This document shows positions 39,045-47,683 of a stretch of 64,000 nt of DNA, in pieces; position 1 is the first letter of the stretch; every line of letters begins with the position of its first letter. This DNA comes from Curtobacterium sp. MR_MD2014 (GTDB lineage Bacteria; Actinomycetota; Actinomycetes; Actinomycetales; Microbacteriaceae). The notes under the pieces were generated by a model, which saw only the letters and a program-made list of their open reading frames with translations, was not told where the DNA came from and made no database searches. The stretch is from positions 3,224,001-3,288,000 of the forward strand of contig NZ_CP009755.1 of NCBI RefSeq assembly GCF_000772085.1, in the 5' to 3' direction. The position numbers were made by a program, and so were the translations under genes.

Positions 39045-40346
39045 ATGTCCGACACCGCCGCCGCCCGCCGTACCCCCTCCGGACGTCTCGACGACGGCAC
39101 CGACGGACCCGGCCCCCGACCCGGTCCCGGTCGGCCGCGTCGCCGCGCCGCCGGCCTCACGCTGCTCGGGCCCGCCTTCGTCGCCGCGATCGCCTACGTC
39201 GATCCGGGCAACGTCGCGGCGAACCTGACCGCCGGTGCACAGTACGGGTACCTGCTGCTCTGGGTGCTCGTCGCCGCGAACGCCAGTGCCGTCGTGGTCC
39301 AGTACCTGTCGGCGAAGCTCGGGGTCGTCACCGGGAGGTCGCTGCCGGAACACCTGGGCCTGCGGATGCGTCGCACCCCGCGCCTGCTCTTCTGGGCCCA
39401 GGCCGAGGTCGTCGCCGCCGCGACCGACGTCGCCGAGGTCATCGGCGGGGCGCTCGCGCTGCACCTGCTGTTCGGCCTGCCGCTCGTCGTCGGCGGCGTG
39501 CTCACCGGCGTGGTCTCGATGGCGATCCTGCTCCTGCACAGCCGCCGGGGCACCCGCACGTTCGAGGCCGTGGTGACGACGATGCTCGCGGTCCTCACCG
39601 TCGGCTTCTGCGCGGGCCTGCTGTCCGCGCAGGTCTCCCCCGGCGAGCTCGTCAGCGGCCTGGTCCCCCGGTTCGAGGGCGCGCAGTCGGTGCTCCTCGC
39701 CGCCTCGATGCTCGGTGCGACGGTGATGCCGCACGCGGTCTACCTGCACTCGGCCCTGGCACGGGACCGGCACGGCGACGTCCCCGCCGGGCCGGAGCGC
39801 CGCCGGGTGCTCGTCGCGACGCGGTGGGACGTCGGGCTGGCCCTCGTCGTCGCGGGCGGCGTCAACGTCTGCATGCTCGTGCTCGCCGCCGCCACGCTGC
39901 CCGGGGTCGCGGGCACCGACACCATCCCCGGCGCGCAGGCCGCGATCGCGGCGAACGTCGGCCCCGTGGTGGGCGTGCTGTTCGCGGTCGGCCTGCTCGC
40001 GTCCGGTCTGGCGTCGACCTCGGTGGGCTGCATGGCCGGCGCGGAGATCATGCACGGGCTGCTGCACGTCCGCATCCCGGTCGCGGTGCGCCGGCTCGTC
40101 ACGCTGCTGCCCGCCGTGGTGCTCCTGGCCGTCGGCGCGGACCCGACGATGCTCCTCGTGCTCAGCCAGGTGGTGCTGAGCTTCGGCATCGCCTTCGCGA
40201 TCGTGCCGCTCGTGGTCTACACGTCACGGCGGAGCATCATGGGCGAAGACGTCAACGCGATGACCACCCGCGTGGTCGCGGGCGTCATCGCGCTGGTGAT
40301 CGTCGCCCTCAACGTGGCGCTCGTGGTGCTGACGCTGGCCGGCTGA
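39045..40346 (+). CDS. mntH: NRAMP-family manganese transporter
   Basis: Proton-coupled Mn(II)/Fe(II) importer of the cytoplasmic membrane. The 433 residues have the helix-1 motif DPGNVAAN (metal-binding Asp/Asn), helix-6 motif [11 protein letters not shown] (metal-binding region) and eleven or so membrane helices. The N-terminal 30 residues are disordered, Pro/Arg-rich. Start at ATG 39045. The inverted repeats just upstream suggest metal-dependent repression. Confidence 0.93.
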   Translation: MSDTAAARRTPSGRLDDGTDGPGPRPGPGRPRRRAAGLTLLGPAFVAAIAYVDPGNVAANLTAGAQYGYLLLWVLVAANASAVVVQYLSAKLGVVTGRSLPEHLGLRMRRTPRLLFWAQAEVVAAATDVAEVIGGALALHLLFGLPLVVGGVLTGVVSMAILLLHSRRGTRTFEAVVTTMLAVLTVGFCAGLLSAQVSPGELVSGLVPRFEGAQSVLLAASMLGATVMPHAVYLHSALARDRHGDVPAGPERRRVLVATRWDVGLALVVAGGVNVCMLVLAAATLPGVAGTDTIPGAQAAIAANVGPVVGVLFAVGLLASGLASTSVGCMAGAEIMHGLLHVRIPVAVRRLVTLLPAVVLLAVGADPTMLLVLSQVVLSFGIAFAIVPLVVYTSRRSIMGEDVNAMTTRVVAGVIALVIVALNVALVVLTLAG

Positions 40347-40381
40347 ACCCGCCGGACGACGACGACCGGGTCGTCCCCGCG

Positions 40382-40684
40382 TCAGTCGACGACGCGGACT
40401 TCCTTCCAGAAGGCGTAGTAGCCCGAGTAGTCCTTGCCGACCCGGTCGAACGACGACGGGATCGGCGTGGGGTAGGTCCAGGCGCGGTCCGGCAGCGCCT
40501 GACCGTCGACCGTGACGGTGTAGTACTGCGTGTCGCCCTTCCACGGGCAGTGGTACTGGGTGTCGCTCTCCGAGAAGAACTCCGGCGCCACGCTCGACGG
40601 CGGGAAGTACCAGTTCCCCTCGATCTGGATGAGGTCCTCCTGCGGAGCCTCCGCGATCACGGTGTCGCCGACGACTGCCTTCAT
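40382..40684 (-). CDS. DUF427 domain protein
   Basis: Small 100-residue protein with the DUF427 beta-fold signature: GDTVIAEA..., GNWYFPPSSV, CPWKGDTQYYTV and AWTYPTP with VGKDYSGYYAFW at the end. Function of the family is unknown. ATG at 40684 is followed by MKAVVGDTVIAEAP, the usual N-terminus. Convergent with mntH. Confidence 0.9.
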   Translation of the reverse strand: MKAVVGDTVIAEAPQEDLIQIEGNWYFPPSSVAPEFFSESDTQYHCPWKGDTQYYTVTVDGQALPDRAWTYPTPIPSSFDRVGKDYSGYYAFWKEVRVVD

Positions 40685-40739
40685 GACGTGCTCCTTGCGA
40701 TCAGCGGCGTCCTGGCGACGCCGGTCCCGATCGGGAACG

Positions 40740-41345
40740 CTACGCCCGGGTGCCGGATTCCCGCAGGACGACGAGCTCGGGCCCCGCGGCGAGCGCCGCG
40801 TGCACCGTCTCCCGGTCCAGGTCCGCCGCACCCTCCGCGGCGCTCACGAGGTGCCGCACCGCGCGACGGAGTCCCGTGTACGCGGCGCAGGCGGTGGCCG
40901 CCTCGGGCGAGGTGTGGTCGATCCCGACCGTGACGAGGGCGTCGACGACGGCCCCGGCGGCGAGCAGGTCCTCGACCGCGGGCTCCGGCGTCTCCGCGCC
41001 GTCCGTCGGCTCCCCGGCGGCGTCCGCGACGGTGACGCCGGGGTCGGTGGTGCGGCCCGCGGCGACGACCGCGACGACGCACCGGTCCCCGCGCTCGGCC
41101 TGGAGGCTCGTCACGCGTTCCGCGACCGCCGCCGCGTTGCCGAGGTGGCCGAGCACGACCTCCGGGCCGTCGGGCAGCAGCGCTGCCGCGGCCCGCGCCC
41201 GTGCCGCGGGGTCGGCCCCGCCCCCGGACGGTTCCGGCAGGACGTCCACCCACACCACGAGGTGCGTGCCGTGCGCGATCCGGTCGGCACCGGCGCTCCC
41301 CCACGCGAACCGGACCTGGTACTGCTCCTGGGTGCGTGCTGCCAC
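40740..41345 (-). CDS. ComB-like 2-phosphosulfolactate phosphatase family protein
   Basis: The 201 residues show QEQYQVRFAWGSAGADRI at the start and HLVVWVDVLPEP with the acidic cluster that binds Mg in ComB, as well as GHLGNAAAVAERV. In archaea ComB acts in coenzyme M synthesis; actinobacteria have no coenzyme M, so the substrate here is unknown. No other coenzyme M gene is nearby. Start taken at the GTG at 41345. Confidence 0.78.
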   Translation of the reverse strand: MAARTQEQYQVRFAWGSAGADRIAHGTHLVVWVDVLPEPSGGGADPAARARAAAALLPDGPEVVLGHLGNAAAVAERVTSLQAERGDRCVVAVVAAGRTTDPGVTVADAAGEPTDGAETPEPAVEDLLAAGAVVDALVTVGIDHTSPEAATACAAYTGLRRAVRHLVSAAEGAADLDRETVHAALAAGPELVVLRESGTRA

Positions 41346-41367
41346 CGGTCCACGATAGCCGCGGGCC

Positions 41368-41407
41368 GTCCCCGTCCGTCCCCGTCGGTCCCTGTCCGTC
41401 CCCACAG
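41368..41407. repeat. Four-copy 10-bp direct repeat
   Basis: Imperfect tandem copies of gtccccgtcc (third copy gtccctgtcc, fourth gtccccacag) in the 129-nt gap between the ComB-like gene and the acetyltransferase. No function seen. Confidence 0.7.
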
Positions 41408-41474
41408 GAGCCCGGTCCACAGCCGGTGCCCGCTCGACCCCGCTGTCGGTGCCGCGACCGTAGGATCGGTGACC

Positions 41475-42107
41475 ATGGAGATCGCCACCGTCCCCACGCT
41501 GACCGGCGACCGCGTCACCCTCGAGCCCCTGGCGGCCGAGCACGCGGACGACCTGCGGGCGGCGGTGGCGGACGGCGACCTCTGGCGCACCTGGTACACC
41601 TCGGTGCCGGCCCCCGACCGGGTCGAGGCCGAGATCGACCGGCGGCTCGGCGAGCACGCGGCGGGGCGGATGGTGCCCTTCGCGATCCGTGACCGCCCGA
41701 CCGGTCGCGTCGTCGGGGCGACCACCTTCGCGAACATCGACACCGCCAACCGTCGCGTCGAGATCGGCTACACCTTCCTGGCGCGGGCGGCACAGCGGAG
41801 CGGGATCAACACCGAGGCGAAGCTGCTCCTGCTCTCGCACGCGTTCGACACCTGGGACTGCATCGCCGTCGAGTTCCGGACGCACTGGCACAACCAGCAG
41901 TCGCGGGCGGCGATCGCCTCGCTCGGCGCGAAGCAGGACGGCGTCCTGCGCAGCCACTCGATCGGCCGGGACGGCACGCTGCGCGACACCGTGGTCTTCT
42001 CGATCACCGCCACCGAGTGGCCGACCGTGCGCCTGTCGCTCACCGAGCGCCTGCGCACGCGGGACCGTGCCGAGGGCGCACGGCGTCGGGCCGCCCGGCA
42101 CGCCTGA
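41475..42107 (+). CDS. GNAT acetyltransferase (RimJ/RimL type)
   Basis: The 210 residues follow the RimJ/L pattern: LTGDRVTLEPLAAEHADDL, PFAIRDRPTGRVVGATTF, IEIGYTFL-like segment VEIGYTFLARAAQRSGINTE, and the acetyl-CoA turn followed by FRTHWHNQQSRAAIASLGA. It likely acetylates a protein N-terminus or a small amine; substrate unknown. Divergent from the ComB-like gene. Confidence 0.88.
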   Translation: MEIATVPTLTGDRVTLEPLAAEHADDLRAAVADGDLWRTWYTSVPAPDRVEAEIDRRLGEHAAGRMVPFAIRDRPTGRVVGATTFANIDTANRRVEIGYTFLARAAQRSGINTEAKLLLLSHAFDTWDCIAVEFRTHWHNQQSRAAIASLGAKQDGVLRSHSIGRDGTLRDTVVFSITATEWPTVRLSLTERLRTRDRAEGARRRAARHA

Positions 42108-42181
42108 CCCGTCGGACGCACGGGTGCACCGTCCCCCGCGGGGACGTCGCCCGCCCAGCGCCACGGCGTAGCGTCCGCAGC

Positions 42182-42664
42182 ATGCACGTCGGTCTCCGCA
42201 TCGTCCTCGACGCCCCGGTCGACGCCGTCCGCGACGCCCTGCTGTCGCCCTCGGTGATGGTCGCCGTCACGAAGCCGTTCCTCGTCTACCGCTCACGGTC
42301 ACCGGAGGGACTCCCGGAGCGCTGGACCCCCGGCGTCCCGCACCCGATCACCGCCGACGCCCTCGGGGTCGTGCCGAGCGGCGACACGCACGTCGACATC
42401 GACCTGTACGAGGTCGACGGGGTGCCGGTGCAACGCGACAACGGAGGTGGCACCTCGGGGCTCTTCGGGCGGATGACCATGCGGCACCGGATGGCCACCG
42501 TCGACCTCGGTGACGGGCGGACCCTGCTGCTCGACCGGCTCACCTACCGGATGCGCCCCACGCTCCTCGGGGCCGCACTCTGGCCGGGCATGTGGGTCAT
42601 CTGGCAGTGGCGTGCGCTCCGGATGCGGCAGCTCGCCCCGTCGTGGGGCCGTCCCGGGCACTGA
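42182..42664 (+). CDS. Hypothetical SRPBCC-like protein
   Basis: 160 residues with an N-terminal MHVGLRIVLDAPVDAVRDALLSPSVM pattern, as in polyketide-cyclase/START-like (SRPBCC) proteins, a beta-rich middle and a hydrophobic helix LGAALWPGMWVIWQWRALRM near the end, as in SRPBCC lipid-binding folds. No ligand can be inferred. ATG at 42182. Confidence 0.6.
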   Translation: MHVGLRIVLDAPVDAVRDALLSPSVMVAVTKPFLVYRSRSPEGLPERWTPGVPHPITADALGVVPSGDTHVDIDLYEVDGVPVQRDNGGGTSGLFGRMTMRHRMATVDLGDGRTLLLDRLTYRMRPTLLGAALWPGMWVIWQWRALRMRQLAPSWGRPGH

Positions 42665-42677
42665 CGCGCGACGTCCG

Positions 42678-43073
42678 TCAGGACTTCGGCTGCTCGTCCA
42701 CCTGCACGTGGACGGCGTAGTCCGTGCCGTCGACGTCACGCACCTCGACGACGGAGTCGTACACGGTCGTGTCACCCTCGGCACCGATCTCGCAGTGCAC
42801 GGTGTCCCCCTCGACCAGGTCGATCGGGTCCGTGCCGCAGTCGACCAGCGGACGCTGACCGACCTCGCGTTCGAGTGCGTCGGCCACCACGTCCTCGAAC
42901 CCCGACGGCGACACCGTCCGGTTCGCGGAGGCGGACACCGTGCACCCGCTCAGGACCGCGACGAGGGTCAGACCCGCCACGATCGGGGCGATCGAGCGGT
43001 GCACGCGTGGTGCCGCCCGTCCCGCCGTGGTCCGCGCGGCGGCGGTCCGTCTGGTCGTCGTTCCCCTGGTCAC
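42678..43073 (-). CDS. DUF4333-type lipoprotein
   Basis: 131 residues: a long basic N-terminus, then the signal helix IAPIVAGLTLVAVLSGC with a lipobox (LSGC; lipidated Cys about residue 44), and a small DUF4333 domain with VDCG...VHCEIG (two conserved cysteines) and a beta hairpin. Exported, membrane-bound, function unknown. Convergent with the preceding gene. Confidence 0.85.
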   Translation of the reverse strand: MTRGTTTRRTAAARTTAGRAAPRVHRSIAPIVAGLTLVAVLSGCTVSASANRTVSPSGFEDVVADALEREVGQRPLVDCGTDPIDLVEGDTVHCEIGAEGDTTVYDSVVEVRDVDGTDYAVHVQVDEQPKS

Positions 43074-43204
43074 GTCGCCCGTCCCCTCGTCGGTCGCTGT
43101 CCGACCAGTGTGCCAGGGCCGTCACGGGAGCACCCGCAGGGGACCGTCCACAGCCCCGGCCCGTCGCTGGCGGGTCCGGAGCACCCGGGCGTACGCTCGT
43201 CCTC

Positions 43205-43846
43205 GTGAGCCAGACGCAGGAGCCGAGGGCCCAGGACCGCGTGCACAGCACCCTCGCCACCGTGGACTGGCGGCGGATGACGTTCGACCTGTACCGACGG
43301 GTGCGGGCGACGGCCGACCCCGAGACCGCGCACGCGATGTGGCGCGAGACCCGCGACGCGATGTTCGCCGAGCACCCGGCCAGTCCGCTGCTCGACGAGG
43401 ACGCCCGCGACTTCGAGGCGCTGCCCGTGCCCGACTACGACCCCGAGTGGCGGTTCCGCGCGCGCATCGAGTCCGCCGAGCCCCGTGCGATGGACGTGGA
43501 GACGGGCACCGACGGCGTCGTGCACTTCGACCGGCTCGGTGTCGTGCGGCTGCCGGGCATCGGCACGCTCGACGTCTGGTCGCACGGCGGCTACGCGGGC
43601 GGGGTCTTCGTGCCCGTGAAGGACGCCAGCGCGGGTCGTGCCCGCGGCACCTACGGCGGCGGGCGGTACCTGCTCGACACGATCAAGGGTGCGGACCTCG
43701 GCGGCGACGACGGCGAGCTCGTCCTCGACTTCAACTTCGCGTACAACCCCTCGTGCGCGTACGACCCGGCGTGGGCGTGCCCCCTCGCGCCCCCGGGCAA
43801 CACCGTCGCCGTGCCGATCCCGGTCGGCGAGCAGTACGACTTCTGA
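43205..43846 (+). CDS. DUF1684 family protein
   Basis: The 213 residues contain MWRETRDAMFAEHPASPLL at the N-terminus and the signature YGGGRYLLDTIKGADLG and FNFAYNPSCAYDPAWACPLAPPGN in the C-terminal half, typical of DUF1684 proteins of Actinobacteria, whose role is unknown. Start is GTG at 43205. A small GntR regulator lies 46 nt downstream on the same strand and might be co-transcribed. Confidence 0.9.
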   Translation: MSQTQEPRAQDRVHSTLATVDWRRMTFDLYRRVRATADPETAHAMWRETRDAMFAEHPASPLLDEDARDFEALPVPDYDPEWRFRARIESAEPRAMDVETGTDGVVHFDRLGVVRLPGIGTLDVWSHGGYAGGVFVPVKDASAGRARGTYGGGRYLLDTIKGADLGGDDGELVLDFNFAYNPSCAYDPAWACPLAPPGNTVAVPIPVGEQYDF

Positions 43847-43892
43847 CACGACGCACGCACGAGCACACGGACAGGACGCAAGGGTGGATCGC

Positions 43893-44252
43893 ATGACGGG
43901 ACTCGTGGCACTCGACGCGGGCGGCCGGGTGCCGCCCTTCGAGCAGGTCCGTTCGCAGATCGCGGCGCAGATCGCCGCCGGGTACCTGGTCGACGGGGAG
44001 CGCCTGCCGAGCGTGCGGGCCCTGGCCGAGGAGCTCTCGCTCGCCGCGGGCACGGTCGCGAAGGCCTACCAGCTGCTCGAGGAGGCCGGGCTCGTGCACA
44101 CCGCCCGGGGCGCCGGCACGCGGGTGGTGCGGCCGGCCGAGGTGCCCGACGCCGTCGCCGGGGCAGCGCACGCCCTGGCCGCCGCCGCGCGAGCGGCCGG
44201 GTTGTCCGCCGACCAGGCCGCAGCGGCACTGCGCGACGCCTGGCCCGCCTGA
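43893..44252 (+). CDS. GntR-family regulator (YtrA type)
   Basis: 119 residues: an N-terminal winged HTH (PPFEQVRSQIAAQIAAGYLV then ERLPSVRALAEELSL and AAGTVAKAYQLLEEAGLV) followed by a short helical tail without an effector domain, the YtrA architecture. These often control adjacent ABC transporters, but none is next to it. ATG at 43893 has GGGTGG upstream; GTG 43884 is possible. Confidence 0.88.
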   Translation: MTGLVALDAGGRVPPFEQVRSQIAAQIAAGYLVDGERLPSVRALAEELSLAAGTVAKAYQLLEEAGLVHTARGAGTRVVRPAEVPDAVAGAAHALAAAARAAGLSADQAAAALRDAWPA

Positions 44253-44333
44253 GGCGACCGCCCGCCGTCCGCGACGCGCGGGGCGGACGCACACCGTGCC
44301 TCCCGGCCGACCGCCGCGCGCGCCCTCCGCGAC

Positions 44334-44394
44334 ACGCAACGTCGGCGAGGTCTCGCAGCGCTGTGCTCCTGCGCACTGCCGCCGACGTTGCGTC
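44334..44394. repeat. 61-bp intergenic palindrome, copy 1
   Basis: Palindrome with 13-bp outer arms (cgcaacgtcggcg / cgccgacgttgcg) and a 33-nt centre containing cgcagcg. A same-length relative, sharing acgcaacg, the cgcagcg at the same offset and gttgcgtc, lies at 61351-61411. This copy separates the convergent GntR and GH114 genes and could end both transcripts. Confidence 0.75.
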
Positions 44395-44425
44395 GCGCCG
44401 GGCGGGACGGGACCGGACGGGGTCC

Positions 44426-45268
44426 TCAGCAGTGCTCGAAGACGTACTCGTCCGACGCCGGGGTGACCAGGTCGCGGTCCCGCAGGATCGTCATGGCCGG
44501 GCGGTCGCGCAGGCGGCACACCGATGCCCACGAGCGGTCTAGCGTGTCCGCGTACTCGACGTCGACCACGCGCTTCCCGTACGCGGCCGTGTAGGCCGAG
44601 CACTCGTCGTACTGCACGCACTCCTCGGCGACGACGAAGTCGAAGCCCGTCGACTGCCGCCCGGCCTTCCCGAGCTGCGGCGTGTTCTTCTGCCCGACGG
44701 CCAGACCGCGGTCGTGCCCGAGCCGCACGAGCGTCGCCGCCAGCGCGAGGTTCCCCGCGCGGGTCAGTCGCTTCCCGGACCGTGTCCACGAGTCGAGGTT
44801 GTCGAACTCGACGGCGGCGAACCCGCGGTCGGCGCACCGCGCGACCGACTTCGTGAGCTCCTTCGTGATCGCGGCGCGCTTCGCGGCGGTCCGGGTGTCG
44901 AGGAGCACCTCGTCCGGCCAGCCCGGGTCGGCCACGAGCTCGCCGGAACCGTCGCGCAGCAGTGCCGACGGCGCCCGGCGCTCCCACCCGGCGAGCGCTC
45001 CCGGCTGGGTCTGGAAGCCGTTGACGTAGCAGATGGAGTACTTCCCGGCGGCCGGGCGGTCGGTGCTGTCCCGCTCGACGATCGTCACCCCGGACGGCGG
45101 CGTGTACCCACCGCCGAGCTGGTAGTCGGGGCGCCCCGAGGTCGGCAGGTTCCGGTACGAGGAGGCCGTCGACCCGGCGGGTGTCGCGGCCTCGGCACAG
45201 CCTGCGCTGCCGAGGACGGCGACCAGCGCGATCGCGGTGGTCAGGAGGACGGATCGCGTGCGCACCAC
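44426..45268 (-). CDS. Exported endo-alpha-1,4-polygalactosaminidase-like (GH114/TM1410-type) protein
   Basis: 280 residues with a signal peptide (VRTRSVLLTTAIALVAVL then GSAGC, possible lipobox) and a TIM-barrel-like domain: YSICYVNGFQTQPG, then DEVLLDTRT, GFAAVEFDNLDSWTRSGKR, LAVGQKNTPQL and DFVVAEECVQYDECSAY, matching GH114/TM1410 proteins. The conserved acidic residues in FDNLD and AEEC are the likely catalytic pair. Start GTG 45268 (GTG 45265 also possible). Substrate probably galactosamine-containing polysaccharide, inferred from the family. Confidence 0.8.
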   Translation of the reverse strand: MVRTRSVLLTTAIALVAVLGSAGCAEAATPAGSTASSYRNLPTSGRPDYQLGGGYTPPSGVTIVERDSTDRPAAGKYSICYVNGFQTQPGALAGWERRAPSALLRDGSGELVADPGWPDEVLLDTRTAAKRAAITKELTKSVARCADRGFAAVEFDNLDSWTRSGKRLTRAGNLALAATLVRLGHDRGLAVGQKNTPQLGKAGRQSTGFDFVVAEECVQYDECSAYTAAYGKRVVDVEYADTLDRSWASVCRLRDRPAMTILRDRDLVTPASDEYVFEHC

Positions 45269-45469
45269 GGGATCATCGCACGCCACATCGCACGCCACGT
45301 CGCACGCCCGACGCGAACGGCCCCGGCTCGTTCGACGAGCACCCGCTATGCTGGTGGTACTCGAGGCGCCGATCGCCTCGTGCGTCGTACGGACGCCCCC
45401 GACTCCCGACCCTCATCCGGTCGATGATCGCGCACCGACATCCCGGTGCCAGGCTCTCTGCTGCGGCGA

Positions 45470-45493
45470 CCGCGTCAGCCTCTGCTGACGCGG
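45470..45493 (+). other. Hairpin in the RNA helicase leader (first)
   Basis: Perfect 10-bp stem (ccgcgtcagc / gctgacgcgg) with a CTCT loop, 67 nt before the helicase ATG. Confidence 0.6.
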
Positions 45494-45529
45494 GGTTCCC
45501 GCCCGCGCGCCACATGCCAGCGCGCCCAC

Positions 45530-45547
45530 GGCCGGCACGAGCCGGCC
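45530..45547 (+). other. Hairpin next to the RNA helicase ribosome-binding site
   Basis: Perfect 7-bp stem (ggccggc / gccggcc) with an ACGA loop ending 4 nt before the AAAGG ribosome-binding site of the helicase gene. Confidence 0.55.
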
Positions 45548-45559
45548 CGAAAGGTCACC

Positions 45560-47239
45560 ATGACCAACCAGGACATCCGTTTCTCCGACCTCGGCGTCCC
45601 CGCGCCGATGGTCCAGTCCCTCGCCCAGCAGGGCAAGGAGACCGCGTTCCCGATCCAGGCCGACACGCTCCCCGACTCCCTGCAGGGCAAGGACGTGCTC
45701 GGCCGCGGGCGCACCGGCTCCGGCAAGACGATCGCCTTCGCGATCCCCCTGGCCGCCCGTCTGGCCGCGAGCCGTCGCCCGCGCCGCGCCGGCCGCCCCC
45801 GTGCGCTCGTGCTCGCCCCGACCCGTGAGCTCGCGACGCAGATCGACGCGACCCTCGCCCCGCTCGCGAAGTCCATGGGCCTCAACACGACGACGATCTT
45901 CGGCGGCGTGGGCCAGGGCCGTCAGGTCGACGCGCTCCGCGCCGGTGTCGACGTGGTCGTCGCCTGCCCGGGCCGCCTCGCCGACCTCATGCAGCAGGGG
46001 CACGTGAGCCTCGGCGACATCGAGGTCACCGTCCTCGACGAGGCCGACCACATGGCCGACATGGGCTTCCTGCCCGGCGTGACGAAGATCATGCAGGCGA
46101 CCCCGGAGCAGGGGCAGCGCCTGCTGTTCTCGGCCACGCTCGACAACGGCGTGGACAAGCTCGTCAAGAAGTTCCTGCACAGCCCGGTGATGCACTCGGT
46201 CGACGACGAGACCAGCCCGGTCGAGGCGATGACCCACCACCTGTTCGAGGTCGCCGACGCCGACGCGAAGAAGGACCTCGTCCGCGCGCTCGCCTCGGGC
46301 ACCGGCCGCCGCATCCTCTTCATGCGCACCAAGCACCACGCGAAGCGCCTGGCGAAGCAGCTCACGAGCCAGGGCATCCCGGCCGTCGACCTGCAGGGCA
46401 ACCTGTCGCAGGGTGCGCGTGAGCGGAACCTCGCGAAGTTCTCCTCCGGCGAGGCCCTCGTGCTCGTCGCCACCGACGTCGCCGCCCGTGGTGTGCACGT
46501 CGACCACGTGGAGCTCGTCGTGCACGTCGACCCGCCGACCGAGCACAAGGCGTACCTGCACCGTTCGGGCCGCACCGCGCGTGCCGGGTCCTCGGGTGAC
46601 GTCGTCACCGTGACGCTGCCGGCCGAGCGCCGCGACGTCGCACAGATGATGCGTGCCGCCGCGATCAAGGTCACCCCGCAGCAGGTCACCGCGACCTCGC
46701 CGGCCGTCGCGTCGCTCGTCGGCGAGGTCGCGCCGATCCGCCACCTCGCTCCGGAGCAGCCCGCACAGCAGCAGCGCCAGCGGCAGCCGCGTGCGACCGA
46801 GACGGGTCTCGCCGAGTCCGCGGGCGGCGGTCGTCGCCGTGGTCGCGGCGGTCGGTCGGGAGGCTCGACGCAGGCTCCCGAGACCGCCTCGGCCGGTCGC
46901 GGCTCGGGTCGCGCCGCCGGTGGTCGCGGTGATCGTCCGGTCACCGCGGGGGCTCCGGCCGCCGCTGGTGGTACCGGGCGCGCCGGTGGTGCCGGTCGCG
47001 GCAACGGCTCGGGCTCGGGTGCTGCAGCGTCGGGCGGTGCGGCCGCCGGTGGGCAGCGTCGTTCGGGCGGGAGCCGTCGGGCGTCGAGTGACGTCGTCCG
47101 TGGCGGGTCCGCCCCGGTGTGGTCGTCCGAGGGCGGCTACGCAGCGGGTCGTTCCGGTGCGGGTGAGTCCGGCGGCGGTCGTCGCCGCGGCGGCTCGCGT
47201 CGCGCATCGCGTCCGGCGGGGGCTGCCGACCGCCACTGA
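45560..47239 (+). CDS. DEAD-box ATP-dependent RNA helicase
   Basis: The 559 residues include the Q motif region (FSDLGVPAPMVQSL, then FPIQADTLP), Walker A GRGRTGSGKT, PTRELATQ, Walker B VLDEADHMADMGF, SAT, and the C-terminal motifs ATDVAARGVHV and HRSGRTARAG. A tail of about 150 residues is Gly/Arg/Ser-rich with repeated RGGRSGG-like stretches and likely binds RNA. It resembles the RhlE/DbpA-type helicases for ribosome assembly or RNA turnover in cold. Start at ATG 45560 with AAAGG; the upstream leader of about 260 nt has two hairpins. Confidence 0.95.
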   Translation: MTNQDIRFSDLGVPAPMVQSLAQQGKETAFPIQADTLPDSLQGKDVLGRGRTGSGKTIAFAIPLAARLAASRRPRRAGRPRALVLAPTRELATQIDATLAPLAKSMGLNTTTIFGGVGQGRQVDALRAGVDVVVACPGRLADLMQQGHVSLGDIEVTVLDEADHMADMGFLPGVTKIMQATPEQGQRLLFSATLDNGVDKLVKKFLHSPVMHSVDDETSPVEAMTHHLFEVADADAKKDLVRALASGTGRRILFMRTKHHAKRLAKQLTSQGIPAVDLQGNLSQGARERNLAKFSSGEALVLVATDVAARGVHVDHVELVVHVDPPTEHKAYLHRSGRTARAGSSGDVVTVTLPAERRDVAQMMRAAAIKVTPQQVTATSPAVASLVGEVAPIRHLAPEQPAQQQRQRQPRATETGLAESAGGGRRRGRGGRSGGSTQAPETASAGRGSGRAAGGRGDRPVTAGAPAAAGGTGRAGGAGRGNGSGSGAAASGGAAAGGQRRSGGSRRASSDVVRGGSAPVWSSEGGYAAGRSGAGESGGGRRRGGSRRASRPAGAADRH

Positions 47240-47277
47240 GCGGTCCGCTCGGCCGGAGCGACGGTGTCCGGAACCTG

Positions 47278-47303
47278 GACGCCCGGTGGGAGCATCGGGC
47301 GTC
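47278..47303 (+). terminator. Terminator after the RNA helicase gene
   Basis: Stem gacgcccg / cgggcgtc with a 10-nt loop, 38 nt after the helicase stop, followed by a run of Cs. Weak by stem length (8 bp). Confidence 0.5.
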
Positions 47304-47380
47304 CCCCCGCGTAGGTTCTCCTTCACCGACGGCCGCGCGAGTGGCCGACGGGGAATCGTCCGTCGTTGGAAGGAGACCGT

Positions 47381-47581
47381 ATGGCTGGCAGCGAAGAGAA
47401 CCACACCGGCGAGAAGCTCGTCGGCAAGGTCAAGGAGGGCGTTGGCAACCTGACCGGCAACGACAAGCTGAAGGCCGAGGGTCAGACCGACCAGGCCAAG
47501 GCGTCGGCCAAGCAGGGTGTCGACGACGTCAAGGGCGCAGCGCACGGCGTTGCGGACTCCCTCCGCGACGAGAAGCACTGA
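47381..47581 (+). CDS. CsbD-family stress protein
   Basis: 66 residues of Lys/Gly/Asp-rich sequence: EKLVGKVKEGVGNLTGNDKL then KAEGQTDQAKASAKQGVDDVKGAA, the CsbD signature of a small general-stress protein. ATG at 47381 has GGAAGGAG upstream. It is a single gene, closed by a strong terminator. Confidence 0.9.
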   Translation: MAGSEENHTGEKLVGKVKEGVGNLTGNDKLKAEGQTDQAKASAKQGVDDVKGAAHGVADSLRDEKH

Positions 47582-47603
47582 AGCCGGTCCACGACCGAGC
47601 TGC

Positions 47604-47637
47604 GAAGCCCCCGGAACCGCACGGTTCCGGGGGCTTC
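47604..47637. terminator. Strong terminator between csbD-like and DUF4916 genes
   Basis: Perfect 16-bp stem (gaagcccccggaaccg and complement) with a 2-nt loop, 22 nt after the CsbD stop and 47 nt from the stop of the convergent gene. It probably ends both. Confidence 0.88.
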
Positions 47638-47683
47638 GTCGTGTGCGGGCACCGCGCCGGTTCGGTCGCGGGCGCGGGCGCCG

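Noticed and set aside
44334..44394. tRNA or small RNA gene between convergent genes
   Set aside because: Folds as one long hairpin without cloverleaf or anticodon arms; better explained as a palindromic repeat or terminator.
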